Positions 1-7,380 of a stretch of DNA of 64,000 nucleotides are shown here, in pieces. The DNA comes from Reichenbachiella sp. 5M10. Its GTDB lineage: Bacteria; Bacteroidota; Bacteroidia; Cytophagales; Cyclobacteriaceae. The DNA lies in contig NZ_MDGR01000007.1 in NCBI RefSeq assembly GCF_002742335.1, positions 2,980,501 to 3,044,500 of the forward strand, read 5' to 3'. The notes beneath the pieces were generated by a model. It searched no databases, was not told the origin of the DNA, and was given only the letters and a program-made list of their open reading frames with translations. Position 1 is the stretch's first letter. Each line of letters begins with the position of its first letter. The position numbers and the translations under genes are program-made.

Positions 1-1397
1 CAATTGGCAGAGAGAGCATTCCACCACTGCATGACCTGATCACTATTGGTCACGATGAGTGTCTGAGGGTTCTTAGTCATGTAAGCCGATGCAACCTCCT
101 CCGTCACCTGAGTATAGTCGGCATAGACCTTCTTTAGCCCGGGCAAATTTTGCAATGGGGTCAAATCTTTGACACTCGTCTCGTTGATGGTCAAGACTTC
201 CAGTGCGGGCAAATTACTCAACCCCACCAACCCAGTGATAGGTGTTTGGGACACATTTAGCTTCACCAAATTAACCTTCCCGCCAAACACGGATAGATCA
301 TTGATGGATGTATTGGACACATCTATGGCCTCCAGTCCCTTGCAACCTACCAAGACACGCCCTTCGATCAAGGGGGTATTGGACAAGTCGATTTTGCGCA
401 AAGTAGTCAGTTGTGCGAGGGGCGAAAAATCCTGCACCCGTGTGCCAGACAAGTTGAGCTGCTCGATGGATTTCAAACGGCCGATCGGAGTGATATCTAT
501 CACCTGAGTATTCGCCAAACTCAATTTCTTCAGTTGACCAAAATACTCCAGGGAGCCCACATCATCTATGGCCAGGTCTTCTGCTCTCAACGTATTCAAA
601 TCTCGTGCATAGCGCAACGGACTGATATCCGTAATTTGAGTCTGGCTAATGTCGACGACCTTGAGTGCTCTCAAAGCAGCCAGAGGCTCAAGGTTGAGCA
701 ACAGGTCGTTTCCCGAAAGATCAAGACTATCAATCGCTGCGATCTGGCGTAGTACTTTCTGATTGACACTATCGAAAGGCACATAGGATTTGAATACTTT
801 GACCCAGCCATAGGACAAACTCTCCCACCAGGCTTGTAGTTCACGCTCGCGACTGACTTTGGTACTGTAGACGCTAGCGATCTTCAAGTCACCGGATTCT
901 TCGTTGCTATTGACTTCTACAAATCTCTTTTTGATATTGTCATACGTCTCTCCTTCGAGTGTTGTCCCCGTGATGTGGTTTTCAAAAGAAACGAGATAAT
1001 AGTACACACCCTCTTCCTTCTGGATCATCTCGATCTGAATATCTTCAAAATCAAAGGTGATACCTTGAAAAAAGAAGTCCACATCCCGCAAATAAGCCGT
1101 CACGTCTTTGTTGGTGATAACCTTACGGTCTTGAACCAAGTCATCCTCGATCTGCACATCTTTGTCGACGAAGACCTTCTTGAAACTCTGGGTAACAATC
1201 ACTTCTTTGTCTCTCGTAGAACTTTTAGCAGAGCCCACCGAATTGAGCAAAAATTCATAAAAATTGACCAAGCTCCTCACCTCATCGAAACGAGTAGTAT
1301 CGGCCAGCTGATCTTGGGACCAAGCAGGAGACATCGAAAAAGCGAGTGCAAAACACACGCTGACCCATGTAGATATACGACGTTTAGTCTTTGTCAT
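1..1397 (-). CDS. Secreted leucine-rich-repeat protein, C-terminus cut by window edge
   Basis: The reading frame starts at an ATG at 1397 and stays open to the left edge, so about 465 codons are visible and the C-terminus is missing. It begins with a Sec signal peptide (positive start, hydrophobic core, cleavage near SPAWSQ at about residue 28). Residues 30-200 match no family I recognise. From about residue 215 there are some nine repeats of about 23 residues with the pattern LxxLxxLxLxxTxIxDxxPL, typical of bacterial secreted leucine-rich repeats that bind proteins or glycans at the cell surface. The start overlaps the end of the upstream gene by 14 bp, so it is probably the last visible member of a run of secreted-protein genes. 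The ligand is unknown. Confidence 0.8.
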   Translation of the reverse strand, partial: MTKTKRRISTWVSVCFALAFSMSPAWSQDQLADTTRFDEVRSLVNFYEFLLNSVGSAKSSTRDKEVIVTQSFKKVFVDKDVQIEDDLVQDRKVITNKDVTAYLRDVDFFFQGITFDFEDIQIEMIQKEEGVYYYLVSFENHITGTTLEGETYDNIKKRFVEVNSNEESGDLKIASVYSTKVSRERELQAWWESLSYGWVKVFKSYVPFDSVNQKVLRQIAAIDSLDLSGNDLLLNLEPLAALRALKVVDISQTQITDISPLRYARDLNTLRAEDLAIDDVGSLEYFGQLKKLSLANTQVIDITPIGRLKSIEQLNLSGTRVQDFSPLAQLTTLRKIDLSNTPLIEGRVLVGCKGLEAIDVSNTSINDLSVFGGKVNLVKLNVSQTPITGLVGLSNLPALEVLTINETSVKDLTPLQNLPGLKKVYADYTQVTEEVASAYMTKNPQTLIVTNSDQVMQWWNALSAN

Positions 1398-2220
1398 AAA
1401 TATAATCCTTCATTTGTTTTTTTTCATCCTCGTTGGCTAACGCTACAAGACTCGATATCAACCAGCCAGAATTGTAGCCTACACGGTTGAAATACGACAC
1501 CCCAAAATAATAGCCTTCGATGGCAAAGAAATGAAAAGAGACATCCTTGACCGTGACAAATTGCATATTTCCTTGATTCATTTCATAAAGAAATATACTC
1601 AGGTAATCCGGCTGAAAATCTCGAGCAGTGAATTGTTCATCATGCTGATTGTTTTGAAACGCCTTGCGTAGTGTCATAAACTCCAACTCATGACTCATCG
1701 GATGAAGAAACTGCTTGGTCTCTGTGGTATCCTTGTCAAATTTGCTCTTGAACACCTCAAAAGCCACATCATCAATGATCCATTCGTATCCCTGTCCCTG
1801 CTGCTGCAGCTGCATATAAAGCACACCAGGGACTTCTTTGCCTCGGTAGCGAAATGTAGCATGCACCTCTGCCACCCAATCATCGGTATGAAAATCCAAA
1901 AACTGAGGGGCCTTCTTGTCGGTGATCTGACGTACAAAACCATCCAAATCTTGGCGACTAAACTGCCCTGTCTTGGTATCGAAGAGTACAGGCATGTATT
2001 TGCGTCTCAGGTTCGAATCACGGTACTGCTTATCATTGGCATAGTAGCGTCTCCCTTCTTCACTCTCCTCTCCGTTGAAACGGCGAAAAAATTGATTGAC
2101 CTGTTTGGTCGAAGCGTTGAGTTGCTCCTGTGTGTCACGCATCTCATCGGTCATCCCACTTTGGGCGACCGATGATCCAATAGTGATGAGGGTGAATATT
2201 GCGAAGAATACGTATCTCAT
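1384..2220 (-). CDS. Secreted protein of unknown function
   Basis: A 278-residue protein with an N-terminal signal peptide (hydrophobic FFAIFTLITIG, cleavage near SSVAQS). The mature part is charged and rich in aromatic residues, has no cysteine pair or membrane segment that I can see, and matches no family I recognise. Its end overlaps the leucine-rich-repeat gene by 14 bp and its start overlaps the upstream 191-residue gene in an ATGA, so the three are probably co-transcribed and translationally coupled. Export to the periplasm or outer surface is inferred from the signal peptide. Confidence 0.7.
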   Translation of the reverse strand: MRYVFFAIFTLITIGSSVAQSGMTDEMRDTQEQLNASTKQVNQFFRRFNGEESEEGRRYYANDKQYRDSNLRRKYMPVLFDTKTGQFSRQDLDGFVRQITDKKAPQFLDFHTDDWVAEVHATFRYRGKEVPGVLYMQLQQQGQGYEWIIDDVAFEVFKSKFDKDTTETKQFLHPMSHELEFMTLRKAFQNNQHDEQFTARDFQPDYLSIFLYEMNQGNMQFVTVKDVSFHFFAIEGYYFGVSYFNRVGYNSGWLISSLVALANEDEKKQMKDYIYDKD

Positions 2221-2792
2221 GCAGATGTCTCTGTTACACGAATATCACCCAAGAGCACATCCCAAAACTCGATCACACGACCGGCGATCTGAGTCTCCTT
2301 TTTCTTGACGAATATCGTAATATCCTTTTTGGTGGTATCTTTGTAATTGAGGCTACCGTCTTTGGAAGTCCCTTCGAATCGCTGATAAACGGTAATCACC
2401 CCTACAAAAGTCCCGTCAGGCTGCTGCTCCAAATCACTGACATAGTGTATGTCGTACCATTTGATTTTCACTTTGTCATAGTTGAGTGCCATCAATCGCT
2501 CAAAATAGGCCCTCACCTTAAAATACGCAATCTCCTCACTACCCAGAGTCGAAACGCCCATCTCGCTATCCTCAGCAAACAACTCTTCGGCTCGGTCCAT
2601 GACGCGTTTAGCCTCAGAAAACTGCGTGTCCTTGCTCCCAATAATGCTGATGTATTTGCTCAGGTCTTTGACTTTCTCCAATGCGAGAGAATCAATCGCC
2701 TGCTTTCTACTTGGGTCTATCGTACTTTGTGCAAATGCGCCTACCGACAGGAACAAAAACGCGAATAATGCGGTGTATTTTATCATTGTCAT
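2217..2792 (-). CDS. Secreted protein of unknown function
   Basis: A 191-residue protein with a clear signal peptide (MIKYTALFAFLFLSVGAFAQ, cleaved after the final AQ). The mature protein has a helical first half with many acidic residues (PSRKQAIDSLALEKVKDLS) and a beta-rich second half. No family is recognised. It shares an ATGA start/stop overlap with the next gene. ATGs at 2792 and 2786 are both possible starts. It probably belongs to the same secreted-protein run as its neighbours. Confidence 0.68.
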   Translation of the reverse strand: MTMIKYTALFAFLFLSVGAFAQSTIDPSRKQAIDSLALEKVKDLSKYISIIGSKDTQFSEAKRVMDRAEELFAEDSEMGVSTLGSEEIAYFKVRAYFERLMALNYDKVKIKWYDIHYVSDLEQQPDGTFVGVITVYQRFEGTSKDGSLNYKDTTKKDITIFVKKKETQIAGRVIEFWDVLLGDIRVTETSA

Positions 2793-2816
2793 AATTTTGA
2801 ATTCAATATGGTGGAA

Positions 2817-3296
2817 TTATTTCTTGAGTACTAGTTCTTTGATGTTGCCGTCAGTATCATAGACGATTTCCTCGATTTCTGTGTTGTTATTCTGTGTATC
2901 CTTGAGGTAATGCAGATAGTTCTCAATTGTCGTGGGCTCGTCGTAGCTCGGACTACCGTCACCTTTGTAGATGACAATCAACACAGGAGCATCTCCATCA
3001 CTAAACATGGTCAGTGCCTCATCTATGCTGGCATTGGCCGAATCGGTAGTAGAAGAAGTAGCAATCGCATCAAAATAATTGGTCAAACGCTCCTCCTTGG
3101 TCAGTTTTTTGGGGGCGGGTGCTTCGATCACCTCTGGCTCTGGCTCTGGTTCTGGCTCAGGAGCAACTGTCGTGACCACAGGGACATCCTCGGATTTAGT
3201 CAACTTCTTCTGACTTTTGCATGACGAAAAGCCAATAACTATGGCCATCAAAACAGCCATCGGCCAATACGGAAATGTAGGAATATGCTTACTCAT
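2817..3296 (-). CDS. Putative lipoprotein with Pro-Glu repeat linker
   Basis: I choose the ATG at 3296 because it gives a proper lipoprotein signal (MAVLMAIVIGFSSC, lipidated Cys at about 25). A longer frame to 3443 would put about 49 poorly conserved residues in front of it. The 159-residue product then has a PEPEPEPEPE linker at about 47-56 followed by APAPKK, a common periplasmic spacer. A C-terminal domain follows whose wording (VLIVIYKGDGSPSYDEPTTI) suggests a small alpha/beta fold. It is 24 bp upstream of the 191-residue secreted protein gene and probably leads that operon. Function unknown. Confidence 0.66.
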   Translation of the reverse strand: MSKHIPTFPYWPMAVLMAIVIGFSSCKSQKKLTKSEDVPVVTTVAPEPEPEPEPEVIEAPAPKKLTKEERLTNYFDAIATSSTTDSANASIDEALTMFSDGDAPVLIVIYKGDGSPSYDEPTTIENYLHYLKDTQNNNTEIEEIVYDTDGNIKELVLKK

Positions 3297-3611
3297 TGGT
3301 GTTGCGTTATTAATGTGGAAATAATACTTGATTTTCTTACTCGATAAATTTACGGTATCGTGTTGAGCAAATAACGTTCCAGTTCCAATAAGCACGTCGA
3401 TTTCGCAGAATATTATCTCGAAAGAGAACAAAGTACACTCCACTATGAGAAAAAACTTCTCTAATTGAGAGGATGGATGAAACCTAGATCACCAATGAAA
3501 GAAGCCCTCCACCCAAACGGGAGTAGAAGGCTTCCTCTTCTAGACGAGGCTCGATGCACAGTACCTTCCCAATTCATAAAAGTACCGAGTGACATTGTCT
3601 CACCGATACGG
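3297..3611. other. Intergenic: operon leader and terminator of NAD cluster
   Basis: This 315-bp gap separates the NAD-salvage cluster from the secreted-protein run, both read on the minus strand. It holds one clear hairpin (3501-3534, listed separately) and otherwise AT-rich leader DNA for the lipoprotein gene. I see no convincing Bacteroidota promoter and no extra gene. Confidence 0.5.
3501..3534 (-). terminator. Hairpin downstream of prs
   Basis: GAAGCCCTCC pairs with GGAG and, after a 5-nt bulge, GGCTTC. On the minus strand the stem is followed by TTTCATT. It lies 78 bp after the stop of the prs homologue and probably ends the NAD-salvage transcript. The T-run is short, so the call is moderate. 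Confidence 0.45.
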
Positions 3612-4370
3612 TCATACCACTTTGTACTGGGTGACAAACTCATCCTCAATATCTTGGTAACTATTCGTACAGTAGATATGGTCAATACTTTCCTTGAGTT
3701 CATCAAACCCATAGTTGAACTGGGCATGTGTGACATATAAAAACACTTTGCTCGCTCCCTGTTGCTTGAGTGCGGCAGCCAAAAGCTTGAACGTGCGTCC
3801 TCCATCAGCCAAGTCATCTACAATCAGACACTCTTTGTCCTTCACCTCTCCTTGGATGCTGATAGACGGCACACCATTGATCCTCACCTTATTGGAAGGT
3901 ACCAAATCGGTAGCCAATCGTTCGGCTATCTCATGAGTCTGTTTGTAGGCTCCTGCATCAGGACTGACGAGCACGGGTTTCCCTATGTCCTGGCAGGCTT
4001 GCTCTACATACGAAAAATGACTCAGCGCACATGCATTTTGGATGAGAGCCAAAGAAATCGGGCTATGTGGGTGCAAAATAGATACCCGATCAAAACACAT
4101 GCTATTGATGAATCGAGCGATCACTTTGAGATCAAAAGACTCGTGCTCGTGAAATCTACGGTCAGAGCGCTGACCAATCAAACAGTACAAAGTCAAGGTA
4201 GACACTGCTCCTTTATGGAGTGTGTAATCAGCATCCCAAGCCTCTTTGATGGTCGCTACACGAAACAAGTCTTCATAACTATTGCCTCGTATTTTGACAT
4301 CTAAATCTCCCCCTTCAGTGATTTTGGCTGTCACCTGTCCGTCTTTAAACTTCTTTACTTCGTATTTCAT
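3612..4370 (-). CDS. prs: Short ribose-phosphate pyrophosphokinase homologue (phage-type Prs; possibly ADPR-PP synthetase)
   Basis: At 252 residues this is about 60 shorter than housekeeping PRPP synthetase (about 315). It lacks the usual N-terminal segment. It keeps the core signatures: QRSDRR at 67-72, VSPDAGA at 135-141, a catalytic-loop K161-x-R163, and the ribose-phosphate loop VDDLADGGRT at 184-193. The usual loop is VDDMIDTGGT. The DGGRT form resembles, from memory, PRPP-synthetase homologues in nadV-carrying phages such as KVP40. Family knowledge says Prs moves pyrophosphate from ATP to ribose 5-phosphate, giving the donor used by NadV. A related phage enzyme (Adps) uses ADP-ribose instead. 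The start overlaps the HAD gene by 26 bp, so translation is probably coupled. Which substrate it uses cannot be decided from sequence. Confidence 0.82.
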   Translation of the reverse strand: MKYEVKKFKDGQVTAKITEGGDLDVKIRGNSYEDLFRVATIKEAWDADYTLHKGAVSTLTLYCLIGQRSDRRFHEHESFDLKVIARFINSMCFDRVSILHPHSPISLALIQNACALSHFSYVEQACQDIGKPVLVSPDAGAYKQTHEIAERLATDLVPSNKVRINGVPSISIQGEVKDKECLIVDDLADGGRTFKLLAAALKQQGASKVFLYVTHAQFNYGFDELKESIDHIYCTNSYQDIEDEFVTQYKVV

Positions 4371-4734
4371 CTGTCAGTCTTTTTAGCATTTGGTACGCTT
4401 CGGATAGTCCAGCTCTATCGTCTAGCAAAACATTGTAATAGATTTTTCTCGTGTTCGTCAAAGGGTTTTCATTGACCAGGTCAAATGGAATACCTCGGGC
4501 ATTCAAATCCTCCTTGACCCCTTCCAATCGCTCTCCTTCGTTGGCAGTAAACAAAATCAAGGTAAACCCTAGTGATTTGCATACACGCAATAGATCCACA
4601 ATTTTATCATACTTGATCCCCCAATCGTGATAATCAAAAACAGTATTGTCATAATCGTATGCTACGAAAAGACTACCATGCTGTAGGTAATCTCTTCGTA
4701 ACCTATCGTAATAATCAAATTCAAAGACATCCAT
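4345..4734 (-). CDS. HAD-superfamily phosphatase-like protein in NAD cluster
   Basis: A 129-residue minimal HAD fold with every catalytic motif: D27-x-D29-x-T31 (DYDNT), T63 in LFTAN, K97 in TRKIYY, and D105-D106 in LLDDRAG. There is no obvious cap domain, which suggests a large or macromolecular substrate, or a phosphatase acting on an exposed group. It overlaps the end of nadV by 14 bp and the start of prs by 26 bp, so it is an integral member of the NAD-salvage operon. A nucleotide or sugar-phosphate in that pathway is a reasonable guess for its substrate, but nothing in the sequence proves it. Confidence 0.72.
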   Translation of the reverse strand: MDVFEFDYYDRLRRDYLQHGSLFVAYDYDNTVFDYHDWGIKYDKIVDLLRVCKSLGFTLILFTANEGERLEGVKEDLNARGIPFDLVNENPLTNTRKIYYNVLLDDRAGLSEAYQMLKRLTDEIRSKEV

Positions 4735-6175
4735 TGACTCGATCTCTTATTTCCTGTAGGGTGACAGAGTGCTCAAATCTACCATTCTCATAGATCACTC
4801 GTAGTTCACCTTCACGCTCCTCTGCTTCTGTGACTTGATCGACAAGGACATATTCCCCATCTACTCTATCAATTTTCACTAGTCCTTTCGCAGACTTCTT
4901 TACACCATCATCTGTGATTGGATCTTTGAATATCTCCCTTCGCTCACCATCTACTACTACAGAAGTCGCCTTCATCGCAAAACCATAGGTGTCCCGTGTA
5001 TTGAATTGGTATGTAAAAGAGCCGATGCCTAGTACTACGTTTGTACTTGCAAAGCCCTTGTCATGTAGACGTTGGCATATCTGCTCTGCTCTCTCGGTGG
5101 TGATACTGTCTCCATAAATCGCTCCGATATGAGGATCGAGAACCTTGAATCCTTGGGCATTGGTAGTTCCTCCAAACACATCCCAAAGAATTTCGATTAC
5201 ACCTCGCCCCATGGCAGTCTGCCCTCCCAATGTTCGGCTTTCCCCACAGATGATATCGACTGGATCACCACTATCAGGACGTATGACGAGTTTCCCATCC
5301 CTAGCCAATACCTCCTTCTTGAGTGCAGGCAGGTACTCCGTGACGACTTTCCACAAGTCCCATGTATCACTGACCACAGACAGAATCCCTGTAGGATATG
5401 TCTGCATCAGGTATCTAAAAGTTCCTATTTCATCATCCTTGGTCCCTGCACACATCACAGAGTGCTCAGTGGCATTGACAGAGCCAACTACAAAACCCTC
5501 CGCTCCATAGTATTGCCTCAATCCACTGATCACAGGCAAGGTATCAGAACCCAAAAACACACTGGCGTGTCCCATTCCAGAAGCGACTGCACTTTGCAAT
5601 CCACCCATTCCTCTCATAGAGAAGTCATGCCCTTGAAAATCAACAAACCCGAGATTATCAGGATCTGTCAGGCTTGCCCATTGCTTGAATATTCGCTTGT
5701 ATCTCAATGCGATAGACGCAGAAGTCATCGGTAGCCACAGCATCGTAGACAATATAGTCTCCAAGAAATTCGTCACCCAATAAAATTCCTTCTCCGTATT
5801 GACAACAGTCAGCATAGGTACACGAACTGGCACTTCAACCCCCTCAGGCAGTGACTTGACACGAATCGGCAAATACTGCAAGTCATGCAGCTGCTCAAAA
5901 TGAGTCACATCGTAATCCGTACCCAAATATAGAGACAACTCCTTCCTTATTTCTTCACAAACTTCACTCTTGGGTCGTGAAAAGAAATGGTCTTGAAAAT
6001 AATCATGCAACCACTGGATCACATATTGTTGACCAAATGACAATACTTTTTCACAACCACTTGGAGCATATTTATTGCTGCGTGGCGTCCAATTAGAATA
6101 AACCTCCTCGGTCCCCTTAGGGTATTGCTGGTGATGCCCAGTCTTGTACCCATCTGTTAATAATAATGCATTCAT
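4721..6175 (-). CDS. nadV: Nicotinamide phosphoribosyltransferase (NAMPT/NadV)
   Basis: Joins nicotinamide to a ribose-pyrophosphate donor, the first step of one-step nicotinamide salvage to NAD. The 484-residue product starts at the ATG at 6175 (MNALLLTDGYKTGHH), where all family members begin. An upstream in-frame ATG at 6232 would run through the promoter and operator. Active-site signatures align with human NAMPT: MRGM (Arg196) near residue 184, GSDTL (Asp219) near 210, ATEHS (His247) near 236, IRPDSG (Arg311/Asp313) near 300. The human FGSGGG loop reads LGIGSF here. It follows nrtR and overlaps the HAD gene by 14 bp. It could instead be a Namat-type enzyme that uses ADP-ribose pyrophosphate, because its partner is a phage-like Prs. 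Confidence 0.93.
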   Translation of the reverse strand: MNALLLTDGYKTGHHQQYPKGTEEVYSNWTPRSNKYAPSGCEKVLSFGQQYVIQWLHDYFQDHFFSRPKSEVCEEIRKELSLYLGTDYDVTHFEQLHDLQYLPIRVKSLPEGVEVPVRVPMLTVVNTEKEFYWVTNFLETILSTMLWLPMTSASIALRYKRIFKQWASLTDPDNLGFVDFQGHDFSMRGMGGLQSAVASGMGHASVFLGSDTLPVISGLRQYYGAEGFVVGSVNATEHSVMCAGTKDDEIGTFRYLMQTYPTGILSVVSDTWDLWKVVTEYLPALKKEVLARDGKLVIRPDSGDPVDIICGESRTLGGQTAMGRGVIEILWDVFGGTTNAQGFKVLDPHIGAIYGDSITTERAEQICQRLHDKGFASTNVVLGIGSFTYQFNTRDTYGFAMKATSVVVDGERREIFKDPITDDGVKKSAKGLVKIDRVDGEYVLVDQVTEAEEREGELRVIYENGRFEHSVTLQEIRDRVNGCL

Positions 6176-6195
6176 TGTCGTATGTTTATTGGTTG

Positions 6196-6216
6196 TTTGC
6201 GTAATAATGACACAAA
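6196..6216 (-). promoter_or_regulatory. Putative NrtR operator O2, overlapping nadV -7 element
   Basis: Imperfect palindrome TTTGCGT-N7-ACACAAA (plus-strand reading), spacer AATAATG. It is 20 bp upstream of the nadV ATG. On the minus strand its first four bases (TTTG) are the end of the -7 element TATGTTTG, so a bound repressor would block RNA polymerase. The same arms with the same 7-bp spacing occur at 6250-6270 and 7004-7024. Confidence 0.7.
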
Positions 6217-6244
6217 CATAATACAGCGTCATTTATACCCCAAA
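6213..6244 (-). promoter_or_regulatory. nadV promoter, Bacteroidota type
   Basis: On the minus strand a TTTG at 6244-6241 is followed after exactly 20 bp by TATGTTTG at 6220-6213. This matches the Bacteroidota primary-sigma consensus (TTTG at -33, TAnnTTTG at -7, 19-21 bp apart). It is about 37 bp upstream of the nadV ATG and sits between two operator copies. Confidence 0.65.
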
Positions 6245-6249
6245 CAATA

Positions 6250-6270
6250 TTTGCGTTTTTTTTACACAAA
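6250..6270 (-). promoter_or_regulatory. Putative NrtR operator O1, upstream of nadV promoter
   Basis: TTTGCGT-N7-ACACAAA with a spacer of seven T. It starts 54 bp from O2 (about five helical turns) and lies just upstream of the -33 element, between the nrtR stop and the nadV promoter. Two sites on the same DNA face around a promoter suggest co-operative repression. Confidence 0.68.
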
Positions 6271-6280
6271 GTATAAACTC

Positions 6281-6985
6281 CTATTTATTTATTGATTTAA
6301 TATCGAAAAGTATTCCTTCCTTTTTCAGTTCAAAATACCTCTTCTGATTGAACTGGAATAGTTTTGCGGGTCTACCTGTGCTTTTGGAGGCCGTCTCGTT
6401 GAGCTCATCCAGTATACCGAAACTTTGGATCTTCTTCCTGAAATTCCTTCTATCCAACTCCACCCCCAACAAACTTGAATACAGTTTTTCTAGATCTGAG
6501 AATGAGAACTTCTGATCCAACAACTCAAAACCTATCGGCTCATAGATCATTTTGCCTTGTAAACGGGAGATGGCCGTCAGAAGTACCTTTGCATGATCAA
6601 AGGCGATGTTGGGCAGGTCATTGATATCGAACCACTGCACCTCTTCGGCATCCGTATCAGCAGCTATACGAAATGCATCCGGCCGAATCAAACCAAAATA
6701 CGCTACTGATACCACTCTACCTCGCGGATCTCTGGTCGGCTCTCCAAAGGTGTACAACTGCTCGAGGTAATTGATCTTGACCCCCGTCTCTTCTTGCAAC
6801 TCCCTTTGTACGGCCGACTCCAAGGACTCCTCGCTCTTGACAAAACCTCCAGGCAAAGCCCACGCCCCTTGGTAAGGCTCATATTTTCGCTTGACCAGCA
6901 AGACCGAAACAAGGCCGTCTTCATAGCCAAAAACCACTGCGTCCACCGTCAATTTGATATTTGTCATATCCATAAACAAGGTCAT
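6281..6985 (-). CDS. nrtR: NrtR-type Nudix transcriptional regulator of NAD metabolism
   Basis: A 234-residue protein with an N-terminal Nudix domain and a C-terminal winged helix (RPAKLFQFNQKRYFEL), the layout of NrtR repressors, which sense ADP-ribose and control NAD salvage genes. I choose the ATG at 6985 (MTLFMDMTNIKLTV) because a longer frame to 7021 would run into the operator at 7004-7024. The Nudix box is complete (G47, E53, R61-E62, E65-E66, G68), although many NrtR proteins have lost it, so this one may also hydrolyse ADP-ribose. It precedes nadV in the same direction with a 105-bp gap that holds two operator copies and the nadV promoter. Repression of itself and of nadV-HAD-prs is inferred from the shared sites. 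Confidence 0.85.
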   Translation of the reverse strand: MTLFMDMTNIKLTVDAVVFGYEDGLVSVLLVKRKYEPYQGAWALPGGFVKSEESLESAVQRELQEETGVKINYLEQLYTFGEPTRDPRGRVVSVAYFGLIRPDAFRIAADTDAEEVQWFDINDLPNIAFDHAKVLLTAISRLQGKMIYEPIGFELLDQKFSFSDLEKLYSSLLGVELDRRNFRKKIQSFGILDELNETASKSTGRPAKLFQFNQKRYFELKKEGILFDIKSINK

Positions 6986-7003
6986 TTTACAAACCACCTT
7001 CAA

Positions 7004-7024
7004 TTTGCGTATTATCAACACAAA
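7004..7024 (-). promoter_or_regulatory. Putative NrtR operator O3 in front of nrtR
   Basis: TTTGCGT-N7-ACACAAA, spacer ATTATCA, with arms identical to both sites at nadV. It ends 18 bp upstream of the chosen nrtR ATG, which suggests autoregulation. I see no clean TAnnTTTG element here (the bases read CTGATTTG). Confidence 0.68.
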
Positions 7025-7245
7025 TCAGAAACAATGAGGCAAAATTGTATGAAATAAAAAAATATCGGTGCGCAATTCTCTCTAGACCACCACCTATTGA
7101 AGAATCAGTCTCTATTTAGGTTTTACGGCGAGAGATCGAAAATCACTTCACAATTCAAGATTCACTGTCCGATATTCATTATTGTTTTTTTTGAGAAACA
7201 ACCACCCTGCATAAAACACAAGAAATATCTGCAGCATCGGAACAT

Positions 7246-7278
7246 TGAATATCGAATACTCAATACCGAATATTAATT
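7246..7278 (+). repeat. Dispersed 33-bp intergenic repeat, copy A
   Basis: Built from GAATAT/CGAATA units (TGAATATCGAATACTCAAT and onward). The reverse complement of 55711-55743 matches it at 28 of 33 positions. Both copies lie in gene-free DNA. Confidence 0.6.
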
Positions 7279-7347
7279 CCTTATCCCTTGACTGACAGCT
7301 CCTCTATAGCCCTGTGTATTGAAAAAATCGAATGGCTTAAAAAGAAG

Positions 7348-7375
7348 AAAATCAACCATATCTATAGTTGATTTT
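7348..7375 (-). terminator. Terminator of tRNA-Leu(UAA)
   Basis: AAAATCAAC and GTTGATTTT form a perfect 9-bp stem with a 10-nt loop, followed on the minus strand by CTTCTTTTT. It begins 5 bp after the tRNA 3' end. Confidence 0.6.
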
Positions 7376-7380
7376 CAATG

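Larger units (their letters stand above)
7025..7380. other. AT-rich intergenic stretch with a dispersed repeat
   Basis: About 356 bp without a plausible gene. It contains the leader of nrtR, one copy of a 33-bp dispersed repeat (7246-7278), related ATTCATTATTG fragments near 7177-7187, and the terminator of tRNA-Leu at its right end. Confidence 0.55.

Noticed and set aside
1690-2175. Plus-strand frame of 161 codons
   Set aside because: It lies wholly inside the 278-residue secreted-protein gene on the other strand and has no domain or signal of its own.
2199-2768. Plus-strand frame of 189 codons
   Set aside because: It is antisense to the 191-residue secreted-protein gene, which has a good signal peptide and overlaps its neighbours in operon fashion.
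3297-3443. N-terminal extension of the lipoprotein gene
   Set aside because: The extra 49 codons would bury the lipoprotein signal inside the protein.
5072-5734. Plus-strand frame of 220 codons
   Set aside because: It is antisense to nadV, whose active-site motifs are all present.
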